From Rubripirellula amarantea (lineage in GTDB: Bacteria > Planctomycetota > Planctomycetia > Pirellulales > Pirellulaceae), in contig NZ_SJPI01000002.1 of NCBI RefSeq assembly GCF_007859865.1, forward strand, positions 1,198,721 through 1,262,720: DNA of 64,000 nt, in the 5' to 3' direction. The notes beneath the pieces are model-generated. The model was not told the origin of the DNA. It worked only from the letters and a program-made list of their open reading frames with translations, and ran no database searches. Made by a program: the position numbers and the translations under genes. Shown here one piece after another: positions 54,198 to 63,367 of the stretch. Positions within the stretch are counted from its first letter, which is position 1. Each line of letters begins with the position of its first letter.

Positions 54198-56573
54198 CTA
54201 TTTGATTCGAAATACTTCACTCTGAATCACGGCGTGAATGATGTCTCGGACGCGATATTGATTGTTCTTGCTTTGTTCCAAGATCCCGTCGACTGTCATT
54301 CGATCCGCGAACTGTATCTCGCTGCCCGTGCTGTAGGCGATCAATTGCGAAACGAAATGACGAGCCACCTGATCTTCTTCCCGAACTAGATGCTGCTTGA
54401 ATTCCTCGATGCCGTCGAAGTGCTCCCCGTCGGCCGTTGTGCCGCTGGCATCGACCTGAGGTCCATCGTGGAAAGTCGCACCCGAAAACGCGGCCAGAAA
54501 CCCGCCACTACCGCTGACCCGATAGTGAGTTCGAAATTGACCAATCGGATCGAAACTTTCCAGTGCAAAGCCAGGTGGATCGATCTCGCGATGACACTGG
54601 TTGCACGTTTCGATATTCCGATGGGCTGCCAAGATCTCGCGGATCGTGGTCTTCCCGCGAGTATCCGGCTCGATTGATCCGATGCCAGCGGGTGGAGGTG
54701 ACGGCGGAGTCCCAAGAAAATTGGTTAACACAAAGTTCCCTCGCGTTACCGGGGACGTTGTTGTGCCGTTGGCCGTCGTCTTTAGCGTTGCCGCTTGGGT
54801 TAGGATTCCACCACGTGGACTGTTGGCTGGTAGCTGAACTTTGCGAAACTCCAATCCTTCGACACCCTCAATGCCATAGAGCTTAGCTAGGCGAGAATTC
54901 AAGAATGTGAAATCAGAATCGATTAATTCGCGAATACTCAAATTGGATCGAATTAATTGGGCGAAAAACAGTTCCGGTTCTTGCGAGATCGCATTGGCGA
55001 GCAGTTCGTCGTACTCGGGGTATAGTTTCTCGTCGGGTGTGGTGGCATTAATTTTGTTCAAACGCATCCATTGTCCAAGAAAGTCCTGAACGAAGCGTTG
55101 AGACTTTTCATCGTCAAGCATGCGATCGATCTGAGCGGTCAGAACATTGCCGGACAGTTTCCCTTCTGCGGCCAGCGAGAACAGTTCGTCATCCGGCATG
55201 CTCTTCCACAAGAAGTACGACAATCGACTTGCAAATGCGTAATCGTTGATCCGTCCGGGCTCACCCTCGAACAAAAGAAACTGAGGTGAACTTAGTATCG
55301 AGCACAGCACGATGCGTGAAGCGCTGACTAGATCGCGTCCTTCATTGATCGCTGGCTTGGCCAGCTCGACGAATCGGTCAATTTCATCGTCGGTCACAGG
55401 CCGCCGGAAAGCGCGCGGTGCAAAATCGGCAACCTGGTTTCTAAGCGTCGATAACGCGTCGTCGTTCGATCGCACTTCGAAACGATCCCCCTTGGATTGT
55501 ATTTCTGCATCTCGGAACAATGCATACGTGCTCGGCGGAGGCCAGGACGCAAACACGGGACCTTCGACTTTTTGCGAGAATACAGCTAACCCGGGACCTC
55601 GATAGTGTTTGGCACCGCCCGCGGCGAAGACACCAAAGTTATTGGGGCCAAGGTCGAGCGTCAGATACGGTATGTCCCCCGGTTGCAGAAAGGTCTCGAC
55701 TACGATGGGTTTGGGATCACCCGGCGGTACGTCGATCGCCTTGATAAGTCTCGCACTACCGCTTTGATCTTTCACGATTAGCTTTGCGGTCACATCCGAT
55801 GCCGTCTGAAACGCAGCAACCTCAGCCGAGATGCGGTGAGTGCCCGGCACCGCTACAGGAAACTGAAAGTGGGTGAGATAGTCGAGGTCTCGAAACAACG
55901 CGTACCCAACATGGTTTGGCAACTTTCGAGTCACGCTTCCACCCAGATTAAGCGGCTTCTCGTGCCATTCGTCCAAGTACCCGAAATCGTTTGCTCGAGC
56001 TTTGAATGGATTGCGATCGAGGTTGATCGCTATATCTAAGGCTTGGTTTGCTGCTTTCAGATAACTTTCCATGTGCACGGCCGAGATCCGTTGGTTTGCG
56101 CCCACGGTATCAAAGCTTCCCGATTCCACCTCATCGGGAACGTCGCTCGTAACGTCGCTTTGGATCTTTAATAGGTCGCGCAAAGTGTAGCTGAGTTCGG
56201 TCTTGGTCAATCGCCTCGCGGGAACTCGACCGACGCGTCGTTGCTGGTCCGTACTCGCGTGCAAAAGTGATTTCTTGAGCGACGCCAAAGCAACGCCAAC
56301 GAGTCTCGCCTCGGGTCTTTCCGCGGTGGCAGGCGGCATTTCACCTTTGGAAACTCGTTCAAACACTCTCTCCCAAGCGTGAAAGGTCGCTGCATCAGAA
56401 AGATCATGGCCAAGCGAATCGAAATTGAGTTCGGTGTCCGTGCTTGCATCGTGGCAGTCGATACAGGACTTTTCGATCAGCGCACTGACTTGATCGTCAA
56501 ACGCATCGGCAGGCGCACAAAACCCACAGAACGTAACTACTAGAAGCGCAACATAGGTGGAACGCAGAATCAT
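54198..56573 (-). CDS. DUF1592/DUF1588/DUF1585-type cytochrome-like protein
   Basis: Large secreted protein of the DUF1587-DUF1592-DUF1595-DUF1588-DUF1585 type, typical of planctomycetes. Signal peptide VALLVVTFCGFCAPADA. The first haem-c-like motif C-I-D-C-H lies within the first 45 residues and a second, C-N-Q-C-H, about 130 residues from the C-terminus in the DUF1588 region (NIETCNQCHREIDPPGFALESFDPIGQFR in parts). DUF1592 block LPDDELFSLAAEGKL and the DUF1595 region precede it. Start ATG 56573; TTG 56585 is less likely. It forms a pair with the DUF1552 gene. Suggested roles include electron transfer in polysaccharide use, but nothing is proven. Confidence 0.94.
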   Translation of the reverse strand: MILRSTYVALLVVTFCGFCAPADAFDDQVSALIEKSCIDCHDASTDTELNFDSLGHDLSDAATFHAWERVFERVSKGEMPPATAERPEARLVGVALASLKKSLLHASTDQQRRVGRVPARRLTKTELSYTLRDLLKIQSDVTSDVPDEVESGSFDTVGANQRISAVHMESYLKAANQALDIAINLDRNPFKARANDFGYLDEWHEKPLNLGGSVTRKLPNHVGYALFRDLDYLTHFQFPVAVPGTHRISAEVAAFQTASDVTAKLIVKDQSGSARLIKAIDVPPGDPKPIVVETFLQPGDIPYLTLDLGPNNFGVFAAGGAKHYRGPGLAVFSQKVEGPVFASWPPPSTYALFRDAEIQSKGDRFEVRSNDDALSTLRNQVADFAPRAFRRPVTDDEIDRFVELAKPAINEGRDLVSASRIVLCSILSSPQFLLFEGEPGRINDYAFASRLSYFLWKSMPDDELFSLAAEGKLSGNVLTAQIDRMLDDEKSQRFVQDFLGQWMRLNKINATTPDEKLYPEYDELLANAISQEPELFFAQLIRSNLSIRELIDSDFTFLNSRLAKLYGIEGVEGLEFRKVQLPANSPRGGILTQAATLKTTANGTTTSPVTRGNFVLTNFLGTPPSPPPAGIGSIEPDTRGKTTIREILAAHRNIETCNQCHREIDPPGFALESFDPIGQFRTHYRVSGSGGFLAAFSGATFHDGPQVDASGTTADGEHFDGIEEFKQHLVREEDQVARHFVSQLIAYSTGSEIQFADRMTVDGILEQSKNNQYRVRDIIHAVIQSEVFRIK

Positions 56574-56787
56574 ATTTGCCGTCAAGTGAGTAGAAACGAG
56601 ACCAGTTTGTAAGAGCTATTTCAAAGCGGTTGCCGGTTCGACGGCACCGCATCAGCTCGAAACAAGTACGCTTGAATTACCTGGCTACGACCAGAATGAA
56701 GCGTAGCCACACCCTTACCTGACCAAATCACCGCCGCCAGTTACAGTGAAATCCCAAAAATCTGTCCGGTTTTCTGGCAGCGCGTCA

Positions 56788-59787
56788 TTAACGGGGAACA
56801 AGCCACGTTCGGCTCCACCGTTCCTGCCACCCTCGTTGTGGATGAGCAATGGCGAACACGAGTCCGGCAAACCATGGCACCAACGCTAGGACAGAAAGAG
56901 GCCAATACGTACTCGCAAGCATTGCAACCGTTACCGGCGTCCAGGTGATTATCCACCGGACTAGCAGTTGCAGTCGCCCGGCAGAACTGCCTTCGCTATC
57001 AACGACCGCGTAGCTAAACACGTGTTGACCAAGGGTGGTGCGCGCAATCATCAAGAATGGAAGCTGAAGAATTGCAATCAGAGCGACCATACTAACTAGC
57101 CATTGATAGAGTGCAGTAGGTCCAATCAACCACAGACTATCTGATTGTTCGCCAACAAATCTCTCGACACTTCTATCTGCCACAGCGAGTTCACGCGGTG
57201 AGATTTCTTGTGGTTCGTTAAGTATACGTTGCAGATACATCACCGCCGCGTTGTCACCGATGGTCGCCTTCACGCTCTGCACGCCACCGGTTCTGTTGAG
57301 CTGGTCACGTAACGCAGCATAGTGAGCAGCGACATGAACTCCCACGACATCCGTGCCCGCTGTCGTATTGATCTGATCGCGGAACCGCAATACATCGCTC
57401 AATGGAGGCAGCCCTGGGTACTGCTCTGTCCAATGAAGCGCGGCAGCGCGGTAGGTCCGTTCGGTGGCTTGGACCGACAAGAGCGACATTGCGATCAAAA
57501 ACAAAGGCAACGTTAGCAGAGCAGTTACGCGACTGCCTCGATCAATCTTCGCCGGCTTGGTCAACAATGACCTCAAGCTTCCCGCCAGAAACGTGAGCTG
57601 ATCAAACGAACCGGTGGATAGATTCCGCAGGATTCCCTGAGCGTGGATCGGTATCGTGTATGCCAGCGTGCAATTGGCTACCGTACTAAGAAATTGTTGT
57701 CGCCCGGAATTGTCAGTCACGTCAATTGAGCTTGATTCCGTAACCTTTGCTGAGTTCGTTGGCGGAAACGGTTGATCTAGCAAGACTGCTCTCCCCTGCG
57801 TTGTGATCCAAACATGATCAAGAGAAAGACGCTTTGGCAGGGTACCGTCCTCAACGGCCGATGCGATTTCGAGCGTTAGGTCAAGCAACCAGTGACGCGT
57901 TGACTGCCAATCAAAACCACCTCGATCATGCTGCTTCATGACATCTAAGAGCTCACGCAGCGGTCGACCTGGTGCAACAGCGAACGCATCCCAAACGCCA
58001 TCGGATCGACTGACGCTTTGCAACCAACGGGTACGAGTCGACCGGGCCACTTCGTGTCGAGCTACCCTTTGTCGATCAGAGCGATCTTCATCATGGTCGC
58101 GACGACGTAGCCACACCAATCGCTGCAATGCAGGATCCAACGTCTCGATCCAACTTGGTTCCCGTAAGTATCGAATGAACTGGTAAGGCCCAATCGTCTC
58201 TACATCCAAATTAACGGCTTCAGACGCCGTCTTAGTCGGTGTTTCAATCGGGATCGCACGACCGATGTTGAGCACGACGCGTGAATCGGTGATCCAGTCC
58301 CAAAAGGTGGCGTACTGGTTAGTCCGGCGCATCGTCAGCATTGGCAGAACGAAGACGATCAGCATGGCGAAAACGTACAACGCCGCGTAGACGCTCCTCG
58401 GCCAATACGGTCGACTCCAACCAAACTCAATCGACCACTCTATCGCCAATTGCAGGAACAACATTCCTTGTAGTGACATGAAGGCAATCGCAGCGCGTAG
58501 GATCGCTTTGCGAACGCCAATGGCACGCCCGCGACGACAGGTCACCTTCATCCCTAAGAGCCATTTGCCGACCGAGCAACCATACACTCCTTCGCTCAAC
58601 GCAAAATAGCCGAGATAGCACAATGCTATGGCCAAGAACACCGTCCAGTAAACAAACTGGTCACGGATCTCCAACAACGAGAGTACGCCAATATTGGAGG
58701 CAACGATCGCGCGAGGTATGAGCCACGCGATCGAAAGGTCAATCATTCCTGCCATCGCCCGACGAAGCACGGGGGCTGGTTCGGGGTCCGGCAAACGCGA
58801 GCTATGTGGCAGCAGTGCCGCGCGAAGAGCCGCGTAGCTTTCGTATCGTTGGTCGGGCTTTTTGGCTAAACACTTCGCGACGCAAGCTACCAGTTCTGGC
58901 GAAACGTCGACGCGTAGGGAGTCTAACTTGGGCGGTGTTTGGTCCAGCACCGCCGCAACGATCTGCACCGGATTGTTGCCTTGAAACGGAGGATCACCGG
59001 CAAGCAACGTGAACAGCGTCGCGCCGACAGAATAGATATCGCTTCGGCAATCCAATTCATCGCCGCGGAGTTGTTCGGGGGCAGCATACGCCGGTGTGCC
59101 CAACGCCACTCCACTTTGCGTTGCAAACGTATCGACGGAGGCAATTGCCGAAACTGATAACCCGAAGTCACCGACCTTGACTCGGCCATCTCGATCGACA
59201 AAGCAGTTGGACGGCTTGATGTCACGGTGGAGCACATCGCCGGCCAAAGCGGCTTCCAATCCGTCAACGATATCCAACATCGCATCGACGGACTCCACAA
59301 CCGGCAATCGCCCGCGACTGCTGAGCACGTCTTGCAAGGTTCCACCGCCAACTACTTCCATCGTGATCACCGGCAGACCTTCGATCTCCTCTGATCCGAA
59401 AACGTACACGCTGTTGGGGTGACTGACCCCGGCGGCCATGCGTCCCTCGCGCAAGAATCGCTGTCGCATGTCCGGGGAATCGAACTTCGCGCCTAGCATT
59501 TTGAGCGCTACGCGTCGGCCCGTTGAGATTCGCTCAGCTTCGTAAACGACGCCCATGCCGCCTTTTCCGAGCAGCCGAATCAGTCGATAGTCACCGAATT
59601 CTTGAGGCAGCACTGGCGAATCCGCCTCATCGTCATTCTCGATCGCCACCAACAATGGCTGGTCGAGAGTCTCATCAGGCGACGCCATCGCTAAGGTCAG
59701 CAAACATGCAGCGCAAAGGCCGTCTGACTGAACGTCCCGCAACGAACGACCGCACTTCGGACAAGTCGTTGGGCACGGTTGAGTCAT
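56788..59787 (-). CDS. Ser/Thr protein kinase with pseudokinase and two RDD membrane domains
   Basis: 999 residues. A zinc ribbon (C9, C12, C25, C28) leads into a complete Hanks-type kinase: glycine loop LGKGGMGVVYEAE (73-85), K96, HRDIKPSN (187-194) and DFG (207-209). An RDD membrane domain follows (about 340-500; RRAMAGMIDLSIAWL, CSVGKWLLGMKV). Residues about 525-690 look like a second kinase without catalysis: SLDHVWIT stands where HRDxKPSN would be, and LLDQP where DFG would be. After a helix near 770 a second RDD-like part carries TTLGQHVFSYAVVDSEG and its helices. An ECF sigma gene lies upstream on the same strand; sigma/kinase linkage is known for planctomycete ECF groups. Confidence 0.9.
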   Translation of the reverse strand: MTQPCPTTCPKCGRSLRDVQSDGLCAACLLTLAMASPDETLDQPLLVAIENDDEADSPVLPQEFGDYRLIRLLGKGGMGVVYEAERISTGRRVALKMLGAKFDSPDMRQRFLREGRMAAGVSHPNSVYVFGSEEIEGLPVITMEVVGGGTLQDVLSSRGRLPVVESVDAMLDIVDGLEAALAGDVLHRDIKPSNCFVDRDGRVKVGDFGLSVSAIASVDTFATQSGVALGTPAYAAPEQLRGDELDCRSDIYSVGATLFTLLAGDPPFQGNNPVQIVAAVLDQTPPKLDSLRVDVSPELVACVAKCLAKKPDQRYESYAALRAALLPHSSRLPDPEPAPVLRRAMAGMIDLSIAWLIPRAIVASNIGVLSLLEIRDQFVYWTVFLAIALCYLGYFALSEGVYGCSVGKWLLGMKVTCRRGRAIGVRKAILRAAIAFMSLQGMLFLQLAIEWSIEFGWSRPYWPRSVYAALYVFAMLIVFVLPMLTMRRTNQYATFWDWITDSRVVLNIGRAIPIETPTKTASEAVNLDVETIGPYQFIRYLREPSWIETLDPALQRLVWLRRRDHDEDRSDRQRVARHEVARSTRTRWLQSVSRSDGVWDAFAVAPGRPLRELLDVMKQHDRGGFDWQSTRHWLLDLTLEIASAVEDGTLPKRLSLDHVWITTQGRAVLLDQPFPPTNSAKVTESSSIDVTDNSGRQQFLSTVANCTLAYTIPIHAQGILRNLSTGSFDQLTFLAGSLRSLLTKPAKIDRGSRVTALLTLPLFLIAMSLLSVQATERTYRAAALHWTEQYPGLPPLSDVLRFRDQINTTAGTDVVGVHVAAHYAALRDQLNRTGGVQSVKATIGDNAAVMYLQRILNEPQEISPRELAVADRSVERFVGEQSDSLWLIGPTALYQWLVSMVALIAILQLPFLMIARTTLGQHVFSYAVVDSEGSSAGRLQLLVRWIITWTPVTVAMLASTYWPLSVLALVPWFAGLVFAIAHPQRGWQERWSRTWLVPR

Positions 59788-59902
59788 AATTTGGACTTTA
59801 AGAAGCGGATTCTTTGCAATTTCCAGTAACCGATGCTGACGAAAGCGTCAGTTAAGGATAAGTGGCAACAGCAGCTTGTAACTTCAAGTAAAGGATAAGA
59901 AC

Positions 59903-60283
59903 ATGCAATCGATAGGCGTCAAGCACCAGTACATAAACTGCCCCAACGGGCATCGGCTCAAGGCTAGCCCGCAGTCGTTTGGGCAAACCCTACCTTGTCC
60001 GAAATGTGGCGAGCAAGTTTTGGTTCCTAGCGAAGCCGCAGCTCGACATCCGTTACTGAACGTTACAACAAACCCAAGGTCGGTATCAGATTCCAGCATC
60101 ATGCGAGTTCTGGGAAGCTGTGACATGCTTCCACCGCCACCGAACCTGAACCAACGTCCTACGACTCGCCCTTGCCCCCGATGCCAACGACAGACCAACG
60201 TATCGACGACGGTTTGCCAACATTGCCAATGTTACGTCGGTAGAATGCCGGACTTCCTACGTCGAATGATTCCGAAACGCTGA
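59903..60283 (+). CDS. Small double zinc-ribbon protein
   Basis: 126 residues with two zinc-ribbon-like sites: C13/H17 with C32/C35, and C91/C94 with C105/C108 (CPRC...CQHC). A Pro-rich linker joins them, and the basic tail (RRMIPKR) could bind nucleic acid or membrane. AAGGA sits just before ATG 59903, a good ribosome site. It lies on the plus strand between the kinase gene (divergent, 115 bases) and the ECF sigma gene (convergent, 16 bases). The first ribbon resembles the CPxCG ribbon at the start of the kinase, which suggests a common origin or partner. Function unknown. Confidence 0.78.
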   Translation: MQSIGVKHQYINCPNGHRLKASPQSFGQTLPCPKCGEQVLVPSEAAARHPLLNVTTNPRSVSDSSIMRVLGSCDMLPPPPNLNQRPTTRPCPRCQRQTNVSTTVCQHCQCYVGRMPDFLRRMIPKR

Positions 60284-60299
60284 CCCGGTTTTTCGCTCA

Positions 60300-61022
60300 C
60301 TAGAGAGCTTTCACCAAGTCACGCATCTCGTCGTCCACTTCCGATTCGTCGGCTACCGTTTGAGCAATCATCATCCGCAAGACTTCTCGATAACGTGCTC
60401 GCATTCGATGAATGGCAACCTTCGCTGCTCCATCACTGATGGCCAATTGCTCGGCTGCCAAACTTCGATCAAACTCCTTGCCAGTTAGTGTCACCTTTAA
60501 CACCGCAAAGAGATTCGCCTTGCCGGCCTCCGTCATTTCAAGCCGCAGAATATCGAGAGCCCGTGACGTAATCTCTTGAGCCCACTGGCGATTGAACTCC
60601 GCATCCAAATCCTCATTCACCGATGGCTCGACCGCATATCGCGCTTCAGGATCAAGCGAATCGAACTGGATGATCTGAGTCCCACCACCGCGTTTCAGCG
60701 ACGCAGCACGTTCGCGTTGGTGTGAGAGAAAGTGCTTCATCGCTCCGAGAAGATACGACCGAAACCGACCTCGCGATTCATCAGCCGAAGCAAGTCCGTT
60801 GGATTCGATAATCTTAGCAAAGAATGCCTGAGTCAAATCCTGAGCATCATTTGCGGAGTGGCCTCGACTGCGCACGAAGGCGTACAGCGGATACCAGTAA
60901 GCTTTACACAATTCTTCCAAAGCCATGCGAGCCGTCATCTGACTTGCATGATCCGTGTTTGATCGGGCAACTAGATTCCACTGCGTGGTTAAGAAGTTCG
61001 GCCTTGGTGAAGGTTGATCCAT
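60300..61022 (-). CDS. ECF-type RNA polymerase sigma factor
   Basis: Extracytoplasmic-function sigma factor, about 240 residues, of the planctomycete branch that opens with TTQWNLVARS. Region 2 includes LCKAYWYPLYAFVRSRGHSANDAQDLTQAFFAKI; region 4 near the C-terminus holds the helix-turn-helix AEQLAISDGAAKVAIHRMRARYREVLR. No anti-sigma gene is beside it; the kinase at 56788 may control it instead, as in ECF groups linked to kinases. ATG 61022 is chosen; TTG 61046 would add eight residues. The convergent zinc-ribbon gene ends 16 bases away. Confidence 0.93.
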   Translation of the reverse strand: MDQPSPRPNFLTTQWNLVARSNTDHASQMTARMALEELCKAYWYPLYAFVRSRGHSANDAQDLTQAFFAKIIESNGLASADESRGRFRSYLLGAMKHFLSHQRERAASLKRGGGTQIIQFDSLDPEARYAVEPSVNEDLDAEFNRQWAQEITSRALDILRLEMTEAGKANLFAVLKVTLTGKEFDRSLAAEQLAISDGAAKVAIHRMRARYREVLRMMIAQTVADESEVDDEMRDLVKAL

Positions 61023-61157
61023 CTCTTCATTGTAGCTCTCACGCAAGCTTTTTGTCTGTCGCCACCACGATGACTTTGGTTCGGCTATTCTAGATCGCTA
61101 TCCGTTTTGATCGCCAGCCCGCTGGGCTCGCCACTTTCAACCATCTTCGGTGCCTCT

Positions 61158-63365
61158 ATGTTACGTTTTCACACTGATCTACTCGCCGCATCGCGCATGG
61201 CGATGCATCTTTCCATCGCCCTCTTTGGACTTTCGTCGAGCGTCCTTTTTCATTCAACGTGTCAAGCTGAAGTGCGAATGCCCTCGGTTTTCGGCGACCA
61301 CATGGTTCTGCAACAACAAAAGCCCATCCACGTCTGGGGTTGGGCCGACGCGAATGAAACCGTGAAAGTTTCCCTTGGGCAAAATTCGGTCACGGCCGAG
61401 CCCGATGCAAACGGCAGGTGGGAAGCTGAACTTCCCGCGATGAAAGCTAGTCATGACGCAGCCACGTTGGTCATCGAGGGCGACAATCGCATCGAGTTCC
61501 AAGACGTTCTTGTGGGAGAAGTCTGGTTGTGCTCCGGTCAATCCAACATGGAATGGACAGTAAGTTCAAGTGACGATGCAGCGAATGAAATCGCATCCGC
61601 AAAGCACCCGCTAATTCGACATATCAAAGTCCCTCATGTCCAATCGATGGTTCCGCTCGACGACTTCGAAGGAAGTTGGCAAGTGTGTTCGCCAACGACG
61701 GTCGGTAGCTTCACGGCCGCAGGCTACTTCATGGCTCGCGAATTGCTGAACGAACTCGATGTACCGGTGGGTCTGATCAATTCGTCATGGGGCGGGACTC
61801 GAATTGAACCTTGGACCCCAGTAGCAGGATTCGAATCCGAGAAGTCGTTGCATGGAATTCTCAATTCAGTGCTGGGGCGAACCGCGGGAACGCCACAATA
61901 CGAATCAACGTTGAAAAAGCACGTGGATGCTACCGAAGCTTGGCTACGTGAAGCGAAATCACGCACCTCAAACGTTCCCGTTAAAACGAGCCCTGAGTTT
62001 CCGAAGTCACTCAAACCATTCGAACAGCATCAAGACCCAACGATGCTTTTCAACGCAATGATTCATCCAATCCTCGGAATCGCGATGCGAGGTGCGATCT
62101 GGTATCAGGGTGAATCAAACCTCAGCGACGGGGCAATCTACACCGACAAAATGAAAGCACTGATCGGCGGATGGCGTCAACTTTGGGGCCAAGGCGATTT
62201 CCCTTTCTACTTTGTTCAAATTGCTCCTTACCGCTATGGCGACCTCGACCCTTCTCGCCTTCCCGAGTTCTGGGAGGCTCAGCAGGAAGCGACCGCAATT
62301 GCCAACACGGGGATGGTGGTCGTCAACGACATTGCCATGCTTGATGACATTCACCCAACGAATAAGCAAGACGTTGGCAAACGACTGGCTCTACTAGCGC
62401 TTAAGAATGACTACGGCAAAGGTGTCATCGCCGAAAACCCCACGATGGAATCTATGGAAATACAAGGCAACACCATCCGGATTCGGTTTGCCAACACGGG
62501 GTTGGGGTTGAAAACCCGCGACGGAAAACCCGCGACTCATTTCGAGATGATCGGATCGTCGTCAGGCGGTTTTCAACCGGCAAACGTTACGATCCAAGGC
62601 GACAGCGTTTTGCTCAACTCCGAAAAGGTTCAGAACCCGACCGCTTTTCGTTATTCTTGGCACAAGTTGGCTGAGCCGAACTTGACCGGTTCTACTGGAC
62701 TTCCTGTGGGCGCCATGAGAGGTGGCGACTTGCCGTCCTTCTTCAAGACAGTCCCTCACAACGACGACTACCAACTCGTCTACGAACTCGACCTCTCAAA
62801 GCTCTCCGCCAACATCGAGTACAACATCGATAATAGCGACGAAGTAAAGTCGTTCGATCGGATTGGATACTACTTGCAACTGGGAACATCAGATTCCGAG
62901 GCCGATGAATTGTTTGTAACGATGGATGCCTTCACCGACGACGTTCAAAAAATCGGCATACCTACGATTAGCTCGGGTGCACACTTCCAACAACCGATTG
63001 TTTCGATGGACGTGTTTTCCACTTCCGGCAAAGTTACCGTTGGGACGGGGATCGAAACGGGCAATATAGAATTTTGGCCCAACAACTACGGCCCGGGCAA
63101 CTCCGCGGGTGTCGCAAAGGCGTCGTCTTCCGACTACGACTTTGGCGATCAACCGTCACCTCCCACCGACGGTTACGGGTGTATGCAAGTCCACAACACC
63201 AAAGCAGGCCAAACCATCTTTGCGGTCAACCAGTGGAAAGCGGGCGCAGGAGCCGACATCGGTATCGGCAACAGCGAAGGAAAGACGAAAGACTGGACCT
63301 TCAACTCGAACGCTTCGTCCTACAAGACCAAGCGAATGCGAATTTACGTGCGGCCAACCAAGTGA
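61158..63365 (+). CDS. Sialate O-acetylesterase-like (SASA) esterase with C-terminal domain
   Basis: Secreted esterase that removes acetyl groups from sugars; in planctomycetes probably from polysaccharides. Signal peptide around residues 15-37. SGNH-type blocks: VWLCSGQSNMEWT with nucleophile S129, AIWYQGESN, and the DIHPTNKQDVGKRLA block with the D-x-H pair. The SASA part ends near 520. About 210 further residues form an extra beta-rich domain (about 530-735) with GIGNSEGKTKDWTFNSNA, seen on related planctomycete proteins. Start ATG 61158; the frame stays open to 61107. It is convergent with a sulfatase gene, only two bases between the stops. Confidence 0.92.
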   Translation: MLRFHTDLLAASRMAMHLSIALFGLSSSVLFHSTCQAEVRMPSVFGDHMVLQQQKPIHVWGWADANETVKVSLGQNSVTAEPDANGRWEAELPAMKASHDAATLVIEGDNRIEFQDVLVGEVWLCSGQSNMEWTVSSSDDAANEIASAKHPLIRHIKVPHVQSMVPLDDFEGSWQVCSPTTVGSFTAAGYFMARELLNELDVPVGLINSSWGGTRIEPWTPVAGFESEKSLHGILNSVLGRTAGTPQYESTLKKHVDATEAWLREAKSRTSNVPVKTSPEFPKSLKPFEQHQDPTMLFNAMIHPILGIAMRGAIWYQGESNLSDGAIYTDKMKALIGGWRQLWGQGDFPFYFVQIAPYRYGDLDPSRLPEFWEAQQEATAIANTGMVVVNDIAMLDDIHPTNKQDVGKRLALLALKNDYGKGVIAENPTMESMEIQGNTIRIRFANTGLGLKTRDGKPATHFEMIGSSSGGFQPANVTIQGDSVLLNSEKVQNPTAFRYSWHKLAEPNLTGSTGLPVGAMRGGDLPSFFKTVPHNDDYQLVYELDLSKLSANIEYNIDNSDEVKSFDRIGYYLQLGTSDSEADELFVTMDAFTDDVQKIGIPTISSGAHFQQPIVSMDVFSTSGKVTVGTGIETGNIEFWPNNYGPGNSAGVAKASSSDYDFGDQPSPPTDGYGCMQVHNTKAGQTIFAVNQWKAGAGADIGIGNSEGKTKDWTFNSNASSYKTKRMRIYVRPTK

Positions 63366-63367
63366 GC

